This document shows, piece after piece, positions 17,535 through 26,452 of a DNA stretch of 64,000 nt (position 1 is its first letter; each line of letters starts with the position of its first letter). The notes beneath the pieces are model-generated. The model did not search any database, was not told the origin of the DNA, and saw nothing but the letters and a program-made list of their open reading frames with translations. The DNA is from Bacteroidota bacterium (GTDB lineage Bacteria > Bacteroidota > Bacteroidia > Bacteroidales > Prolixibacteraceae): NCBI GenBank assembly GCA_023251455.1, contig JAHEYT010000027.1, positions 62,001 to 126,000 of the forward strand, written 5' to 3'. The position numbers were made by a program, and so were the translations under genes.

Positions 17535-18554
17535 ATGAAAGAAGCTCTTTTCGGAAAAACGCTCAATGAACTCACCGCTTTAGCGATAGAACTGGGATTG
17601 CCTAAGTTTACCGGCAAACAAATGGCCGAATGGCTGTACCAGAAAGACATTACTTCGATTGAAGAAATGACCAATCTTTCAAAAAAAGCACGTGAAATAC
17701 TTAGCACCAAATATGAATTTGGACTGGTCAACTCGACTAAAGTTCAGGAGAGCATTGACGGAACCAAGAAATACCTGTTTCCAACAGTTCAGGGAAAATT
17801 TGTTGAGACAGCAATGATTCCGGATGAGGATCGCAAAACGGTTTGTGTGTCGTCGCAAGTGGGCTGCAAAATGGGCTGTTTATTTTGCATGACGGGCAAG
17901 CAGGGTTTTCAGGGACAATTAACTGCCGGAGAAATAGTGAACCAAATCCGTAATATTCCGGAGTGGCACGAGGTAACCAACATTGTGTACATGGGAATGG
18001 GCGAACCTTTCGACAATCTGGAAGAAGTGCTGAAAAGCCTTGAAATTTTAACATCAGAATGGGGTTTTGCCATGAGCCCGCGCCGAATAACGGTTTCAAC
18101 CATTGGGATTGTGCCGGGAATGGTAACTTTCCTGAACCAGTCGGAAGCGCATCTGGCAGTGAGTATGCACACGCCGTTCGACGACGAACGACAAAAACTG
18201 ATGCCGGTACAAGTAGCCTATCCATTGGAAGAAGTAATCCGTGAAATTAAAAGCTGGGACTTTGGCCGTCAGCGCCGGGTTTCGTTCGAGTACATTGTGT
18301 TTAAAGGGCTCAACGATTCACCCCGTCATGTTCAGGAATTGTGCAAAATACTGAATGGAATTAAATGCCGTATCAACCTTATTCGGTTTCATCCTATTCC
18401 GGGTACGCCGTTGGAAGGAACAGATGAAAACACGCTTCAGAAATTCAAAGATCAGTTGAACGACAAAGGTATTTTAACCACGATCCGCGCCAGTCGTGGT
18501 CTGGATATTTATGCCGCCTGTGGGTTGTTGTCGACCAAAGAGATGCTGGGATAG
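17535..18554 (+). CDS. rlmN: Dual-specificity 23S rRNA/tRNA adenine-C2 methyltransferase RlmN
   Basis: Radical SAM enzyme that methylates C2 of A2503 in 23S rRNA and A37 of some tRNAs. The N-terminal accessory domain (LPKFTGKQMAEWLYQK) is followed by the cluster motif GCKMGCLFCMTGK (C-x3-C-x2-C). The C-terminal catalytic Cys is in ASRGLDIYAACGLL, and the second mechanistic Cys lies in the conserved GQL region upstream. I take the ATG at 17535 and reject the longer GTG frame from 17499, because those 12 codons are made by the inverted repeat. The resulting 339 residues fit the family. Confidence 0.95.
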   Translation: MKEALFGKTLNELTALAIELGLPKFTGKQMAEWLYQKDITSIEEMTNLSKKAREILSTKYEFGLVNSTKVQESIDGTKKYLFPTVQGKFVETAMIPDEDRKTVCVSSQVGCKMGCLFCMTGKQGFQGQLTAGEIVNQIRNIPEWHEVTNIVYMGMGEPFDNLEEVLKSLEILTSEWGFAMSPRRITVSTIGIVPGMVTFLNQSEAHLAVSMHTPFDDERQKLMPVQVAYPLEEVIREIKSWDFGRQRRVSFEYIVFKGLNDSPRHVQELCKILNGIKCRINLIRFHPIPGTPLEGTDENTLQKFKDQLNDKGILTTIRASRGLDIYAACGLLSTKEMLG

Positions 18555-18584
18555 GGAACACTTATTTCGATCGGTTGACAATGG

Positions 18585-18968
18585 TCAAACTCTAATCATC
18601 TGATCTTTTAATGAATAAGCAATTGCAAGAACATCTTTTCTGGCCTGGTCGTCTATTTTATTTTTATCCAAAGCATAAAGAATATCGTCAATAACCTTCA
18701 TATATTCACCTTCACTGATATTCATTCCACGGTGCGCCGAAACCATATCTTTCCCGGTGTATTGCTCAGGACCGCCACTACCAGCAGCCAAAAAATTAAT
18801 CAGGTGTTGCCTGACTTCGGCAAAATGTTTTGGATCATCCTTTAAAGGAAGAAACCTGGCTTTAACATCCGGATTTGACATGTGTGCCTCTACAATGTCA
18901 TCTACAATGACAGTAATTCCCTTTATACCGCCAAGTCTTTCATAAAGTGTTCCATTGCTTGTTTCCAT
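18585..18968 (-). CDS. Group 1 truncated haemoglobin
   Basis: Cytosolic haem protein of the trHbN class, usually involved in O2 or NO chemistry. The 127 residues include TLYERLGGIKGI at the start, the proximal His in VSAHRGMNIS (F8) and a C-terminal helix. The gene converges on rlmN with a 30-bp gap. It is the last unit of the minus-strand island, and palindrome site A lies 190 bp before its start codon with no other gene between. That places it in the predicted regulon with a periplasmic peroxiredoxin, which suggests a role in oxidative or nitrosative stress (inference). Confidence 0.92.
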   Translation of the reverse strand: METSNGTLYERLGGIKGITVIVDDIVEAHMSNPDVKARFLPLKDDPKHFAEVRQHLINFLAAGSGGPEQYTGKDMVSAHRGMNISEGEYMKVIDDILYALDKNKIDDQARKDVLAIAYSLKDQMIRV

Positions 18969-19157
18969 GATTTATTGCTTTTAAAGTTTAAGAAATAAGA
19001 TGCCTCAATAAATTATTTTCTGATACAATCACACCAATTGGGCTGGTGTCTAATTTTAATAACCATTTTCACCAATGCTCCTGTCAAACCAATCAGGTTT
19101 TTAATGACAAAACCGGATTGATAACTTATAAAGTTACAGACTCGATGAATGGCGCAC

Positions 19158-19177
19158 AATAGCACAAATGTGTCATT
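19158..19177 (-). promoter_or_regulatory. Island operator site A (20-bp palindrome)
   Basis: AATAGCAC-AAAT-GTGTCATT fits AATRRCAC-N4-GTGYYATT. In the direction of transcription an ACTTT sits 24 bp beyond the palindrome (19130-19134). The truncated haemoglobin start codon is 190 bp downstream. The site begins 6 bp outside the stop codon of the preceding gene. Confidence 0.75.
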
Positions 19178-19182
19178 GGGCT

Positions 19183-19686
19183 TCAACTCCCAGATTTCCT
19201 GCTTGTTGTAATTTGTTTGCTTATCTGTTTCCAGATTTCCTGATCTCCATTGATTACGAAGGTTCGGGAACCTCCTGAGATCAAAGCGCCGGCGAGTATT
19301 CCGGAAAGACTGCCTAAAAAGGCCCCGGTAAATGTTGTAAAATCCTTCGAGGAATAATCACCAAAGGAATAGTCATTTGCATCTGATTTTGGATCGCCAA
19401 TTACATATCCAATAATTCCGCCGGTAGTAGCCAGCGCGAACGAACTTACCAGCACGTTATGTCCATAGCTTCTTTTTGTTTTAATGGAATAGATGCTTGA
19501 AATGGGTACCTGGATTAATACAGTGTCCCTGAAAACAACGATGGAACTATCAGTAGTTGAAACCAGTTGGCCTTTCTCAAATTTATGCCCTGAAAAATCG
19601 TAAAAGCGGAGAAACCTCTTTTTCTGAGCGTCGGCAGGCGTATAAATCAGCATAACCAGTACCAATAAACAAACGATGTGTTTCAT
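19183..19686 (-). CDS. Secreted hypothetical protein with a glycine-rich membrane segment
   Basis: I do not recognise a family. From the ATG at 19686 the product is 167 residues: a signal peptide (MKHIVCLLVLVMLIYTPADA), a short beta-rich region resembling proteins that start with KKRFLRFYDFSGHKFEKG, then a glycine/alanine-rich hydrophobic stretch (TGGIIGYVIG and GAFLGSLSGILAGALISGG) like a glycine zipper. A longer frame to 19788 overlaps the upstream gene and is less likely because the signal peptide would be internal. It is the last gene of the site B unit and lies 40 bp after the upstream gene. Confidence 0.65.
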   Translation of the reverse strand: MKHIVCLLVLVMLIYTPADAQKKRFLRFYDFSGHKFEKGQLVSTTDSSIVVFRDTVLIQVPISSIYSIKTKRSYGHNVLVSSFALATTGGIIGYVIGDPKSDANDYSFGDYSSKDFTTFTGAFLGSLSGILAGALISGGSRTFVINGDQEIWKQISKQITTSRKSGS

Positions 19687-19726
19687 ACCAAAAATTTGCT
19701 TTTGCCTAAGCCGATGTTTAGGCGGG

Positions 19727-20545
19727 TTATGGTTTGTGTTTAAGTGCCAGAATTCTTGTAAAATGATACTTTCCGTTTTCTGCAGCAATCCTTAATCCTA
19801 CGCATAATCCAATGTTCAGGCACACCAAACTTACTTTTGTACGATTAAACACCGAAGTGTAAGTTTCAGGATTCGATGTCCCAAATCCTAACTGATGTTC
19901 GGCGACAAAAGGACCGATTTCTGTTTTCGGAGCCCAATTGTAAATGGCTTTAAAGGCCATAAACCAATGTTTCTTTTGCACTACCTGAATTGAATACCCA
20001 ATATTAGCACCGAGTTTGATGTTTTTATTCTGGGGTGCGTTGGGGCTTCCATTGTCGTGCTTTACATGGTGAACGATATAGGAAGGGCCAATGAAAAAAC
20101 TATTTCTATTATCCTTAAAGCGATACGAATAATCTAAAGAAACTGACCAGATTTCGCTTTTTAAAATCATATAATTTCCAATTCCAATATCCTGATAACC
20201 TAATACCTCAATGTTATTTATTATTCCTCCATTTAGAGAAATCCCCGTCGCTCCGATAAAATAATATGCAGCTTCGATATTGGCTATGGGATAGCCGCGC
20301 GTAAAAGGATGATCTTTTGCACCACCAAACCATCCGGCAGGACTTGTTTGACCCAGGCTTGAAGCCGACATATTTGACTCCATATCATTTCTTGCCCCTA
20401 AGAAAGAGCCGCCGGCATAAAATGAAAAATTAAATTCCTTTGAATTATTGCTGATGCGCGAATCGCCGTCGGATATCGATTGGGCAGCAACAAACCTGAC
20501 CGAAAAAACAGATAGGAATATCAGAAGGGAGAGATATGGTTTCAT
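19727..20545 (-). CDS. Predicted outer-membrane beta-barrel protein, unknown family
   Basis: The 272-residue product begins with a signal peptide ending VRFVAAQ, followed by alternating hydrophobic/polar strands with many aromatic and glycine residues (for example FNFSFYAGGSFLGARND and NSFFIGPSYIVHHVKHD), the usual look of a small outer-membrane barrel. I cannot assign a family or substrate. Its neighbours are another barrel-like protein (20610-21644) upstream and a small secreted protein downstream, all in one direction with 40-64 bp gaps, so they probably share an mRNA and an envelope-related role. Confidence 0.65.
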   Translation of the reverse strand: MKPYLSLLIFLSVFSVRFVAAQSISDGDSRISNNSKEFNFSFYAGGSFLGARNDMESNMSASSLGQTSPAGWFGGAKDHPFTRGYPIANIEAAYYFIGATGISLNGGIINNIEVLGYQDIGIGNYMILKSEIWSVSLDYSYRFKDNRNSFFIGPSYIVHHVKHDNGSPNAPQNKNIKLGANIGYSIQVVQKKHWFMAFKAIYNWAPKTEIGPFVAEHQLGFGTSNPETYTSVFNRTKVSLVCLNIGLCVGLRIAAENGKYHFTRILALKHKP

Positions 20546-20609
20546 AGTATAGATTATTGTGTTTTCGAAAACCGTTCGAGACTATTGCAATTGGTTTTGT
20601 GCGGGCACT

Positions 20610-21644
20610 TTAAAACTTGATATTTAAAGAGGCAGAAGGGACTGCTGTCCGGGCTGATGTATTCAGTCGGGGAATAAAAATCGACTGATCATTTAAGGTT
20701 AAAGTTGCAGCTTTTCGCGCATTTACGCGAGAGCTTATAAAGAACGGAATACTGAATAAAGTGACACAACCACCACCAATGGCAATCCATGCTCCCGTAA
20801 AATCAAAATAAAACCCCTCGCCACTATTCGCTGCAGACTGAACGATTCCGCCAAGGGCCGCCATTCCAAGCCCGCTATACAGTATGATCTGTGCAGTTTT
20901 CTTCTGCGTTTTACTTTTTTGCAAATAATAACCATCGTTAATGTGCGAAGCATCGGGTTGTTTCTGAATAGAATTTGTCAGCCCATATTTGAGCCCCAGG
21001 CTTAAAGTTGTGCCTTTGTGTCTGTTCTCACCATTAGTTAAGTATGTTGGAGAATAGTAGGTAAATATTCCATATTGATATGAAAACGATGTAAATAGCC
21101 AACATCGATGCTTAAATTTATAACCACCACCTATTTCAAAAATTCCGGCAAAATCAAATTTCGACATTTGTTCAAACACATCACCTCGCTCTGACCCGAT
21201 TGAAGTCCCATCTAAATTAAACATGCGGGTTTTGGTCTTCGCGTCAACCAGAATCGATGGACATAACCCCAGACTTATAAAACCATATAAGTTATCACCC
21301 ACATTGAACCCGGTTTTGATAGGGACCGAAATGTAGTTAAACAGATAGTCAACTTTATTGATTTGGTCCCTTAAATTGGGATTCCCTGAATAATTTAAGA
21401 GAGTATCCCGAAGGTTGAATCCACGCTGATCATATATCAGGTCGGCGCCCAGTGAAAAATGTTTATCAATTAAATATTCATAGGTAAAGCCTCCTGAAAG
21501 TCCGGATATGGTCCCATATCCCGATTTGTAATTGTCCATTGCATTACTAGTCCAGCTTTCGCCCCCCTTTATTCCAAGGAAATGATTTTGACCTGTTGCA
21601 TGGAGCAACAAAAGGGAAAACATGCTGACTAGTAACGCTTTCAT
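20610..21644 (-). CDS. Predicted outer-membrane beta-barrel protein with C-terminal hydrophobic segments
   Basis: A signal peptide (MKALLVSMFSLLLLHATGQ) precedes an OMP_b-brl-like region (HFLGIKGGESW, FTYEYLIDKHFSLGADLIYDQ, SLGLKYGLT) covering residues 20 to about 225. The remainder has two hydrophobic helices (IILYSGLGMAALGGI and WIAIGGGCVTLFSIPFF), an unusual addition for a porin-like barrel. The function is unknown. It is 24 bp downstream of the DUF4242 gene and upstream of a second barrel-like gene, within the predicted site B unit. Confidence 0.7.
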   Translation of the reverse strand: MKALLVSMFSLLLLHATGQNHFLGIKGGESWTSNAMDNYKSGYGTISGLSGGFTYEYLIDKHFSLGADLIYDQRGFNLRDTLLNYSGNPNLRDQINKVDYLFNYISVPIKTGFNVGDNLYGFISLGLCPSILVDAKTKTRMFNLDGTSIGSERGDVFEQMSKFDFAGIFEIGGGYKFKHRCWLFTSFSYQYGIFTYYSPTYLTNGENRHKGTTLSLGLKYGLTNSIQKQPDASHINDGYYLQKSKTQKKTAQIILYSGLGMAALGGIVQSAANSGEGFYFDFTGAWIAIGGGCVTLFSIPFFISSRVNARKAATLTLNDQSIFIPRLNTSARTAVPSASLNIKF

Positions 21645-21668
21645 CTATGTATGAGTAATTCCTCAATT

Positions 21669-21941
21669 TTATTCCGCAGTCACCGGATCGATGATGGTTG
21701 AAACGCGGCTTACCGAATTTGCCGGAAAACCACCAAGTTTGGCGTGTTCCCGAACCATTTCTTCATTTGGGGCAACATACACGCAGTAAATCTTGTCTTC
21801 AGCCACATAGCTGTGAAGCCACTGAATTTCAGATCCCATCTTCCGTAAAACATTGCATGAAGCTTCTGAGATGCCCTTTAATTCCTCGGCAGTAAGTTTT
21901 CCTGCACCCGGAATTTCTCTTTCAATTACATACTTTGGCAT
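21669..21941 (-). CDS. DUF4242 family small protein
   Basis: The 90-residue protein starts MPKYVIEREIPGAGKLTAEE and contains WLHSYVAEDKIYCVYVAPNEE, matching DUF4242, a small alpha/beta family with a ferredoxin-like fold and no settled function. No signal peptide is present, so it should be cytosolic. Members are often found near stress or metal-related genes. Here it sits in the middle of the site B unit. Confidence 0.85.
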   Translation of the reverse strand: MPKYVIEREIPGAGKLTAEELKGISEASCNVLRKMGSEIQWLHSYVAEDKIYCVYVAPNEEMVREHAKLGGFPANSVSRVSTIIDPVTAE

Positions 21942-22021
21942 GATACTTAATTTTTAGTTTCCTACACTTTTTTGCATAAATAAATTCACCTGCTGAATAA
22001 TTGTTTTGAGAGACGACAGAG

Positions 22022-22291
22022 CTAGACTTTGTTGAGCATTCTGACATCAGGCATTCCTAGAACGCCTCCTTTTTCCATCGCTGCTTTCAACTCAGGGTTT
22101 GCCATAAAACTTTTTACGGCATCAACACTCGGCGCTTCACCAACCAAAGTGATCATATTGGAATTGTCGACCGAATGATATAGGCCCGTAACTTTGAGTC
22201 CTGCTTTTGTCCGGTTTACTTCATCGGCATCATAAACTTTTTTCCAGTCTGCATAATTCCTTACTTCATGAGAAATAATTACCGTTGTCAT
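22022..22291 (-). CDS. ABM-like small alpha/beta-barrel protein
   Basis: The 89-residue protein (MTTVIISHEVRNYADWKKVY) resembles the dimeric alpha+beta barrel superfamily that includes antibiotic biosynthesis monooxygenase-like and related small stress proteins. The central HSVDNSNMITLVGEAPSVDA and MANPELKAAMEKGG segments support this. It is cytosolic, with no signal peptide. Whether it binds haem, a quinone or another ligand cannot be told. Its gene lies between the 194-residue hypothetical protein and the DUF4242 gene, all on the minus strand. Confidence 0.7.
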   Translation of the reverse strand: MTTVIISHEVRNYADWKKVYDADEVNRTKAGLKVTGLYHSVDNSNMITLVGEAPSVDAVKSFMANPELKAAMEKGGVLGMPDVRMLNKV

Positions 22292-22406
22292 TTTGTTTTT
22301 GATTTAGAATCCTTACTCATTTGGCTTTTCAGGGAATGCCCCGTTTTTTTAAGAGGGTTCAGGATTCCTCTGTTATTCTGTAATTATCAAATCTTATCTG
22401 TATTAT

Positions 22407-22991
22407 TCAGATCGAATTCCTGATTTCGATCTCCAGATCGATAAATGCCTGCCGCCATTTACCAATTTCATTTCTGGCCTCGTCCAGTTCTTTAGCCACC
22501 ATTTCGGGGTCAGAATCAACCGAATAAGCCAACCTCGATAATTCCAGAAGCATCGTTCCGACTGATCTGGCAGCGTTGACCTCTCCTCCGATATAATCGA
22601 ACATCCTTTGGTTAATGGCTTCAGTATCCTGAAATGAAATGTTATTAATTAATTCATACAGTCCTTTTTGTTTCAGCTTATCAGTTGCAATCCGAAGCTT
22701 GTCGCACAACTGAAATTGCCTGAATTTAGATTCCCAACCCTGAAAATCATTTAATTCTGAAATCATTCGTTTGGCATTTTGCTTGTCACCAAATCTCAAT
22801 TCTGAAATTACAATGGTCAGATGTTGCTTTAGGATAGTTAATGTTTCATCAATGAGTTCGGCAGTGTCGGCAATGGCACCCCTCAATTCTTTTTTCTGAT
22901 TTTCAGGAATATTTATTGCCGATTTTACTCCTGAAACCATTTCTTTTAAAATTCCGAATACTTCGCTGAATCCTTCTACGGTTGCTGGCAT
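22407..22991 (-). CDS. Hypothetical helical cytosolic protein
   Basis: I do not recognise the family. From ATG at 22991 the product is 194 residues, almost entirely predicted helix, rich in Glu/Lys/Leu (EVFGILKEMVSGVKSAINI, DTAELIDETLTILKQHLTIV), without a signal peptide or membrane segment. A much longer frame reaches 23339 but overlaps the upstream gene in another frame, so the internal ATG, 37 bp after that gene's stop, is preferred. It is the second gene of the site B unit. Confidence 0.65.
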   Translation of the reverse strand: MPATVEGFSEVFGILKEMVSGVKSAINIPENQKKELRGAIADTAELIDETLTILKQHLTIVISELRFGDKQNAKRMISELNDFQGWESKFRQFQLCDKLRIATDKLKQKGLYELINNISFQDTEAINQRMFDYIGGEVNAARSVGTMLLELSRLAYSVDSDPEMVAKELDEARNEIGKWRQAFIDLEIEIRNSI

Positions 22992-23028
22992 GTTGGTAGT
23001 TTGTATTGATTGATTTAATGCACGAAAC

Positions 23029-23562
23029 TTACTTTTTATGAAAAACGCCCTCCGCTTTTTCAGCGTCAACTCCGCCAAGGGTTGCTGCAAGTTTAAAATG
23101 AAGTTCGTTGGTACCCATAAAGTGAAAATCAATGTTTTCCTCGTACTTCTTGCCATCGCGCATTCCTGCAAAATGAATAAAAAGGTGATCAGGTGATTTC
23201 CATTCGCCAACATGTTCGTGGGTTGTGCCCATGTTATCAACCGAAAACCACTTAATCTTTTTATCGTAAGGATCGTACCCGGCAAGGTTTGCCCCTTTAA
23301 GTGTGCCCATCTCGGGGATTGTGACTTTTTCGTCGGCAAATATCCCGTTGCCGTCGGCTGTTTTCGTACAACTCACCATGTAATCAACATCATGAGTTTT
23401 CCCTTCCATCGTTAGGGCCGCTTTTGATTGCCAATCGCCAAGAAACTTCATCAGATTTTTAACGGCATCGGGAGTTTCGGCCTTCATTTCCTGAGCATCA
23501 GAGGCATTGCCGGCAAACACTAAAATGAAAGCCAGCAGGGTAAGTTTTAAAATTTGTTTCAT
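23029..23562 (-). CDS. Secreted DUF1579-like protein
   Basis: The 177-residue product has a signal peptide (MKQILKLTLLAFILVFAGNA) and a beta-rich lipocalin-like region with FLGDWQSKAALTMEGKTHDV and FSVDNMGTTHEHVGEW, resembling DUF1579 proteins. ATG at 23562 is preferred over a longer frame because it carries a perfect AGGAGGTG Shine-Dalgarno 5 bp upstream, which is uncommon in Bacteroidota. It is the first gene of the site B unit, whose palindrome lies 186 bp upstream, almost the same distance as site A to the haemoglobin gene. It may bind a small hydrophobic ligand in the periplasm; this is inference. Confidence 0.75.
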   Translation of the reverse strand: MKQILKLTLLAFILVFAGNASDAQEMKAETPDAVKNLMKFLGDWQSKAALTMEGKTHDVDYMVSCTKTADGNGIFADEKVTIPEMGTLKGANLAGYDPYDKKIKWFSVDNMGTTHEHVGEWKSPDHLFIHFAGMRDGKKYEENIDFHFMGTNELHFKLAATLGGVDAEKAEGVFHKK

Positions 23563-23747
23563 CTCACACCTCCTGTTTTTAAATTGTTTTTTGTTCCTGA
23601 ATTCCAATGGCCTTGGACGTTTTCTTATATTACAGCTTCAAACCAAAAATCCATCTGCCCAAAATTCAGGGGCAGATGGGAATGGAAATTAACTTTCTGG
23701 TATATAGTATTGTTTATTAAAGTTAAAACATTGGAGTGGTATTGATC

Positions 23748-23767
23748 AATAGCACAAACGTGCCATT
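23748..23767 (-). promoter_or_regulatory. Island operator site B (20-bp palindrome)
   Basis: AATAGCAC-AAAC-GTGCCATT. ACTTT lies 25 bp beyond it in the transcription direction (23719-23723), nearly as at site A. It abuts the stop codon of the upstream dipeptidase gene and is 186 bp before the DUF1579-like start codon. Confidence 0.75.
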
Positions 23768-25195
23768 TTATCGGTAATATTTAATTACAAAGTTGAAGGC
23801 ATTATCTCCCATTACGCGGTTCACAATTTCTTCGGGGTCGAGTCGGTTGAATGAATTGGTGAGTTTTCCTGAATTCGTTTTCATGTAGGTGTGTGCCTGC
23901 ATCAGCAAATAATCTTCGAGGGTCGGCAGGTTTTCGGCAGTCCAGAAACCGTTAATCGGATCAATCATGCCATCGTAGTCGCTGCCAATGGTTTGGATTC
24001 CCCAGGCAAAAAGTCCCTGCGAGTCGAGCAATTCGGCAATGTGCTGAATTTGCCGCCATACCAGGTAGCTCGAATGAAACAGCACTTTTCTCCGTTCTAG
24101 ACTGTGGGTTTTCTTCAACTCGAAATCGCCATGTGCTGCAATGCGCCGTTCATCGAGCTGTAAGCCAAACAACCCGCTTGTCTTGGCAACCCTGATTATT
24201 TCATCATCATACAGATTGATGTCGGCATTCATAAACAGATGCTTATCCCGATCATTGCCGATTACCGCGCCATGACTCACCACTACCGGAATGTCCAGTC
24301 CGGCATATTTAGTGTCGAGCAAATTGAAATATTCCAATCTCGAAGTCCTGCTCATGTGTTTGATGTCAACCAAAATCCGTTTGTTTTCGGAGTTGTCGAG
24401 CATTTTATCAACCACTTCCAGTCCAAGCGGAGTAAATCCGGTGTTCATCATGTAACTCTGGTCGACTGCCGATTTTACTACGCCGGTAAGACTTTCGGCA
24501 TGTCCACACAGTTCATTAAAAAAATGATGGGCAAGCGTGATGAAAATGGGTCGGTGCTCCCAGTTTTTCACTTTCTCCACATTGCCAAGCACGTAATTTC
24601 GGTTGGCGGGTTTCTGCTTCGGATGAATTCCGGTACCAAACGAATGCGCCCCTTCAATGGTAAGCACTACAGCTATTGAATTCGATTTCTGATCGTCAAT
24701 GGTGTCGGCATCGAGGATGTTCGCGATATCGGAAGAATTCCGTGCCAGCGAATAATGATAACTGGCCCGATCGGCCAATTTCACCTGCGTTCCGTTCATT
24801 TGCTTCAGAAATGCGTATTCGTTTTCAAGGTCGGGGAAATAGTCGGTTACCGATTGCACAAAATCAATCCGTTCGCGGCCAACCGAAGTGACAAAATTGA
24901 GCAAAAGATCATTGAATTCGCCGGTTCCGAGTTTGTTGTCGAAGAAACTGCGTTCCATCGGGTACAGCGAAGCGAAAACAATTCCGGCGTTTCCATAACC
25001 CAGAGCCGAAAAATCACTTTGCCGGTACTTCACGATTCCGCCCAGAAGATCGATCATTTTTTCGAACAGGTTGGGTGGATCATAATACCAGACCGAACTC
25101 TTTGATTTCAGGTTTTTACTGTTTTCTTTTTTGGGGAAACTGTGTCCGTATGCTTTCAGTGTGGGGTGGCAATGGATGTCGGCAAAGTATTTCAT
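23768..25195 (-). CDS. M19-like membrane dipeptidase (amidohydrolase fold)
   Basis: A 475-residue protein related to renal dipeptidase-type metallopeptidases. Visible metal-site candidates are the N-terminal DIHCHPT (HxH), the bridging Glu in LTIEGAHSFG, the His pair in TLAHHFFNELCGH, SHGAVIGND, and the late Asp in GSDYDGMID. There is no signal peptide, so it may act in the cytosol or leave by another route. It is larger than typical M19 enzymes (about 330-400), with insertions before and after the EGAHSF block. It is the last gene of the site C unit, which also encodes a papain-like protease, suggesting a peptide-processing module. Confidence 0.8.
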   Translation of the reverse strand: MKYFADIHCHPTLKAYGHSFPKKENSKNLKSKSSVWYYDPPNLFEKMIDLLGGIVKYRQSDFSALGYGNAGIVFASLYPMERSFFDNKLGTGEFNDLLLNFVTSVGRERIDFVQSVTDYFPDLENEYAFLKQMNGTQVKLADRASYHYSLARNSSDIANILDADTIDDQKSNSIAVVLTIEGAHSFGTGIHPKQKPANRNYVLGNVEKVKNWEHRPIFITLAHHFFNELCGHAESLTGVVKSAVDQSYMMNTGFTPLGLEVVDKMLDNSENKRILVDIKHMSRTSRLEYFNLLDTKYAGLDIPVVVSHGAVIGNDRDKHLFMNADINLYDDEIIRVAKTSGLFGLQLDERRIAAHGDFELKKTHSLERRKVLFHSSYLVWRQIQHIAELLDSQGLFAWGIQTIGSDYDGMIDPINGFWTAENLPTLEDYLLMQAHTYMKTNSGKLTNSFNRLDPEEIVNRVMGDNAFNFVIKYYR

Positions 25196-25234
25196 GACCT
25201 TCTTTTTTAGTTGGTTTAGTATACTTAATTGTTA

Positions 25235-26370
25235 TTAACCTTGTTTCTTTTCTTTGTCGTCAGATGTTGGAGTGGCAACCGAGCCGCGCAGTTTCATCAG
25301 TTTATTCAACAAGTCGAACCAGAATGGTGCTCCCAGCGAAAGAGCTAATGCTGTAACCATCCATCCGATCACCGAGTAAAAAATATTCCGGAAAGAGGAA
25401 CTATCATAGGTTTCCCAACCTAATCCAAGTGAATGATGTACATTATTGATGTCATTTCTGATCAATGTATTCGCTTGATCGAACAAGTAGTCTCTTTTTG
25501 ATTTTAAAGCCAAATAGTTGGCGAGCTCCAATGAATCGCGCAATTCAATGTTCCGAAGACTATCGTTTGACCGCAATTCACTTTTCGAATAATTTGCCTG
25601 AAACTTATTAATTTCAGCTTGATGAAGCAGGAGTTTTTCATCGAGATCGGGATGGGCATCCTGAAAAGCTTCGGCCTGCTGAACGAGTTGCTGCCTTAGT
25701 TTTGGGTCTTTTTCCAAACGCTCTATGATTTTTAAAGTATCGACATTAAAAACGATTGAGATTGTCAGCCCAACAAAAAATAAAATAAATTGAACGTGCT
25801 TTTTATACCAGGTTGAGGCACGATCCATTGTTTCTTCAAACCAATTCTCCAGATGATGTTTAAATTTACCAACATCACCATTGGCATCGGTCCAAATTGA
25901 TTTTAAATAACTTAACGTCTGATCGCTGATTTTGGCATTTCCCCAACTGGTTGTCCGGTCATTTAATGATTTCTGAATCAATAGCTTTATATCGTCCCCC
26001 GGTGCTACATCTTTGCCCCGAAGTAAATCGACAATAACTTTCGAGAAAGTTTCTTTGTTAATATATGCTGGCTTGCCACGGCAATCGCTTTCGCCCAGGA
26101 ACAATATGAGCGGATGCTTGTAGTATTCATAAGTCATCGAGTTCTTTGTTCCGCCATTCCCTGTTTTTTTAAATAAATACGACACGCTTCTGAATTTTGA
26201 AGCAAATTTATTTTCATCTTCAAGCATCCTGAATACTGCCCTTTCCAATATTTTAGCTCTAAACTAAATTGGGAGGCGATAATCTCCTGAAGTATTGTGG
26301 CCAGTAAACTATAGAGTAGATAAATGAATATCAGGCCAATGACAATATCCAGGATAGAAGAGTTTAGCAT
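25235..26370 (-). pseudogene. Membrane protein gene split by a 1-nt frameshift near 26261
   Basis: Two overlapping frames, 26370-26134 and 26248-25235, fit one interrupted gene. The first gives the N-terminal membrane segment (LDIVIGLIFIYLLYSLLATI) and runs to ...IIASQFSL. The second, read from just upstream of its ATG, continues RAKILERAVFRMLEDENKF. Adding a single A to the TTTA run at 26260-26263 would join them as a protein of about 378 residues. The joined protein would have an N-terminal helix, two further membrane segments (FILFFVGLTISIVF and a helix near VIGWMVTALALSLGAPFW) and a coiled-coil-like middle. The family is unnamed to me. It could be a true frameshift, a slippage site or a sequencing error. 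It sits between the papain-like protease and the dipeptidase. Confidence 0.75.
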
Positions 26371-26452
26371 GGCGATGACTTTTTAGGCTATTTCTGTGGC
26401 GTTTGATTGGTTTATTGTTTCTACTTGAATTCGACCGGGATTAAGTTTTTCT

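Noticed and set aside
19687-19788. Longer start for the glycine-zipper-like secreted protein
   Set aside because: It overlaps the upstream gene and would bury the signal peptide.
22992-23339. N-terminal extension of the 194-residue hypothetical protein
   Set aside because: It overlaps the upstream secreted DUF1579-like gene in another frame; the ATG at 22991 follows that gene's stop.
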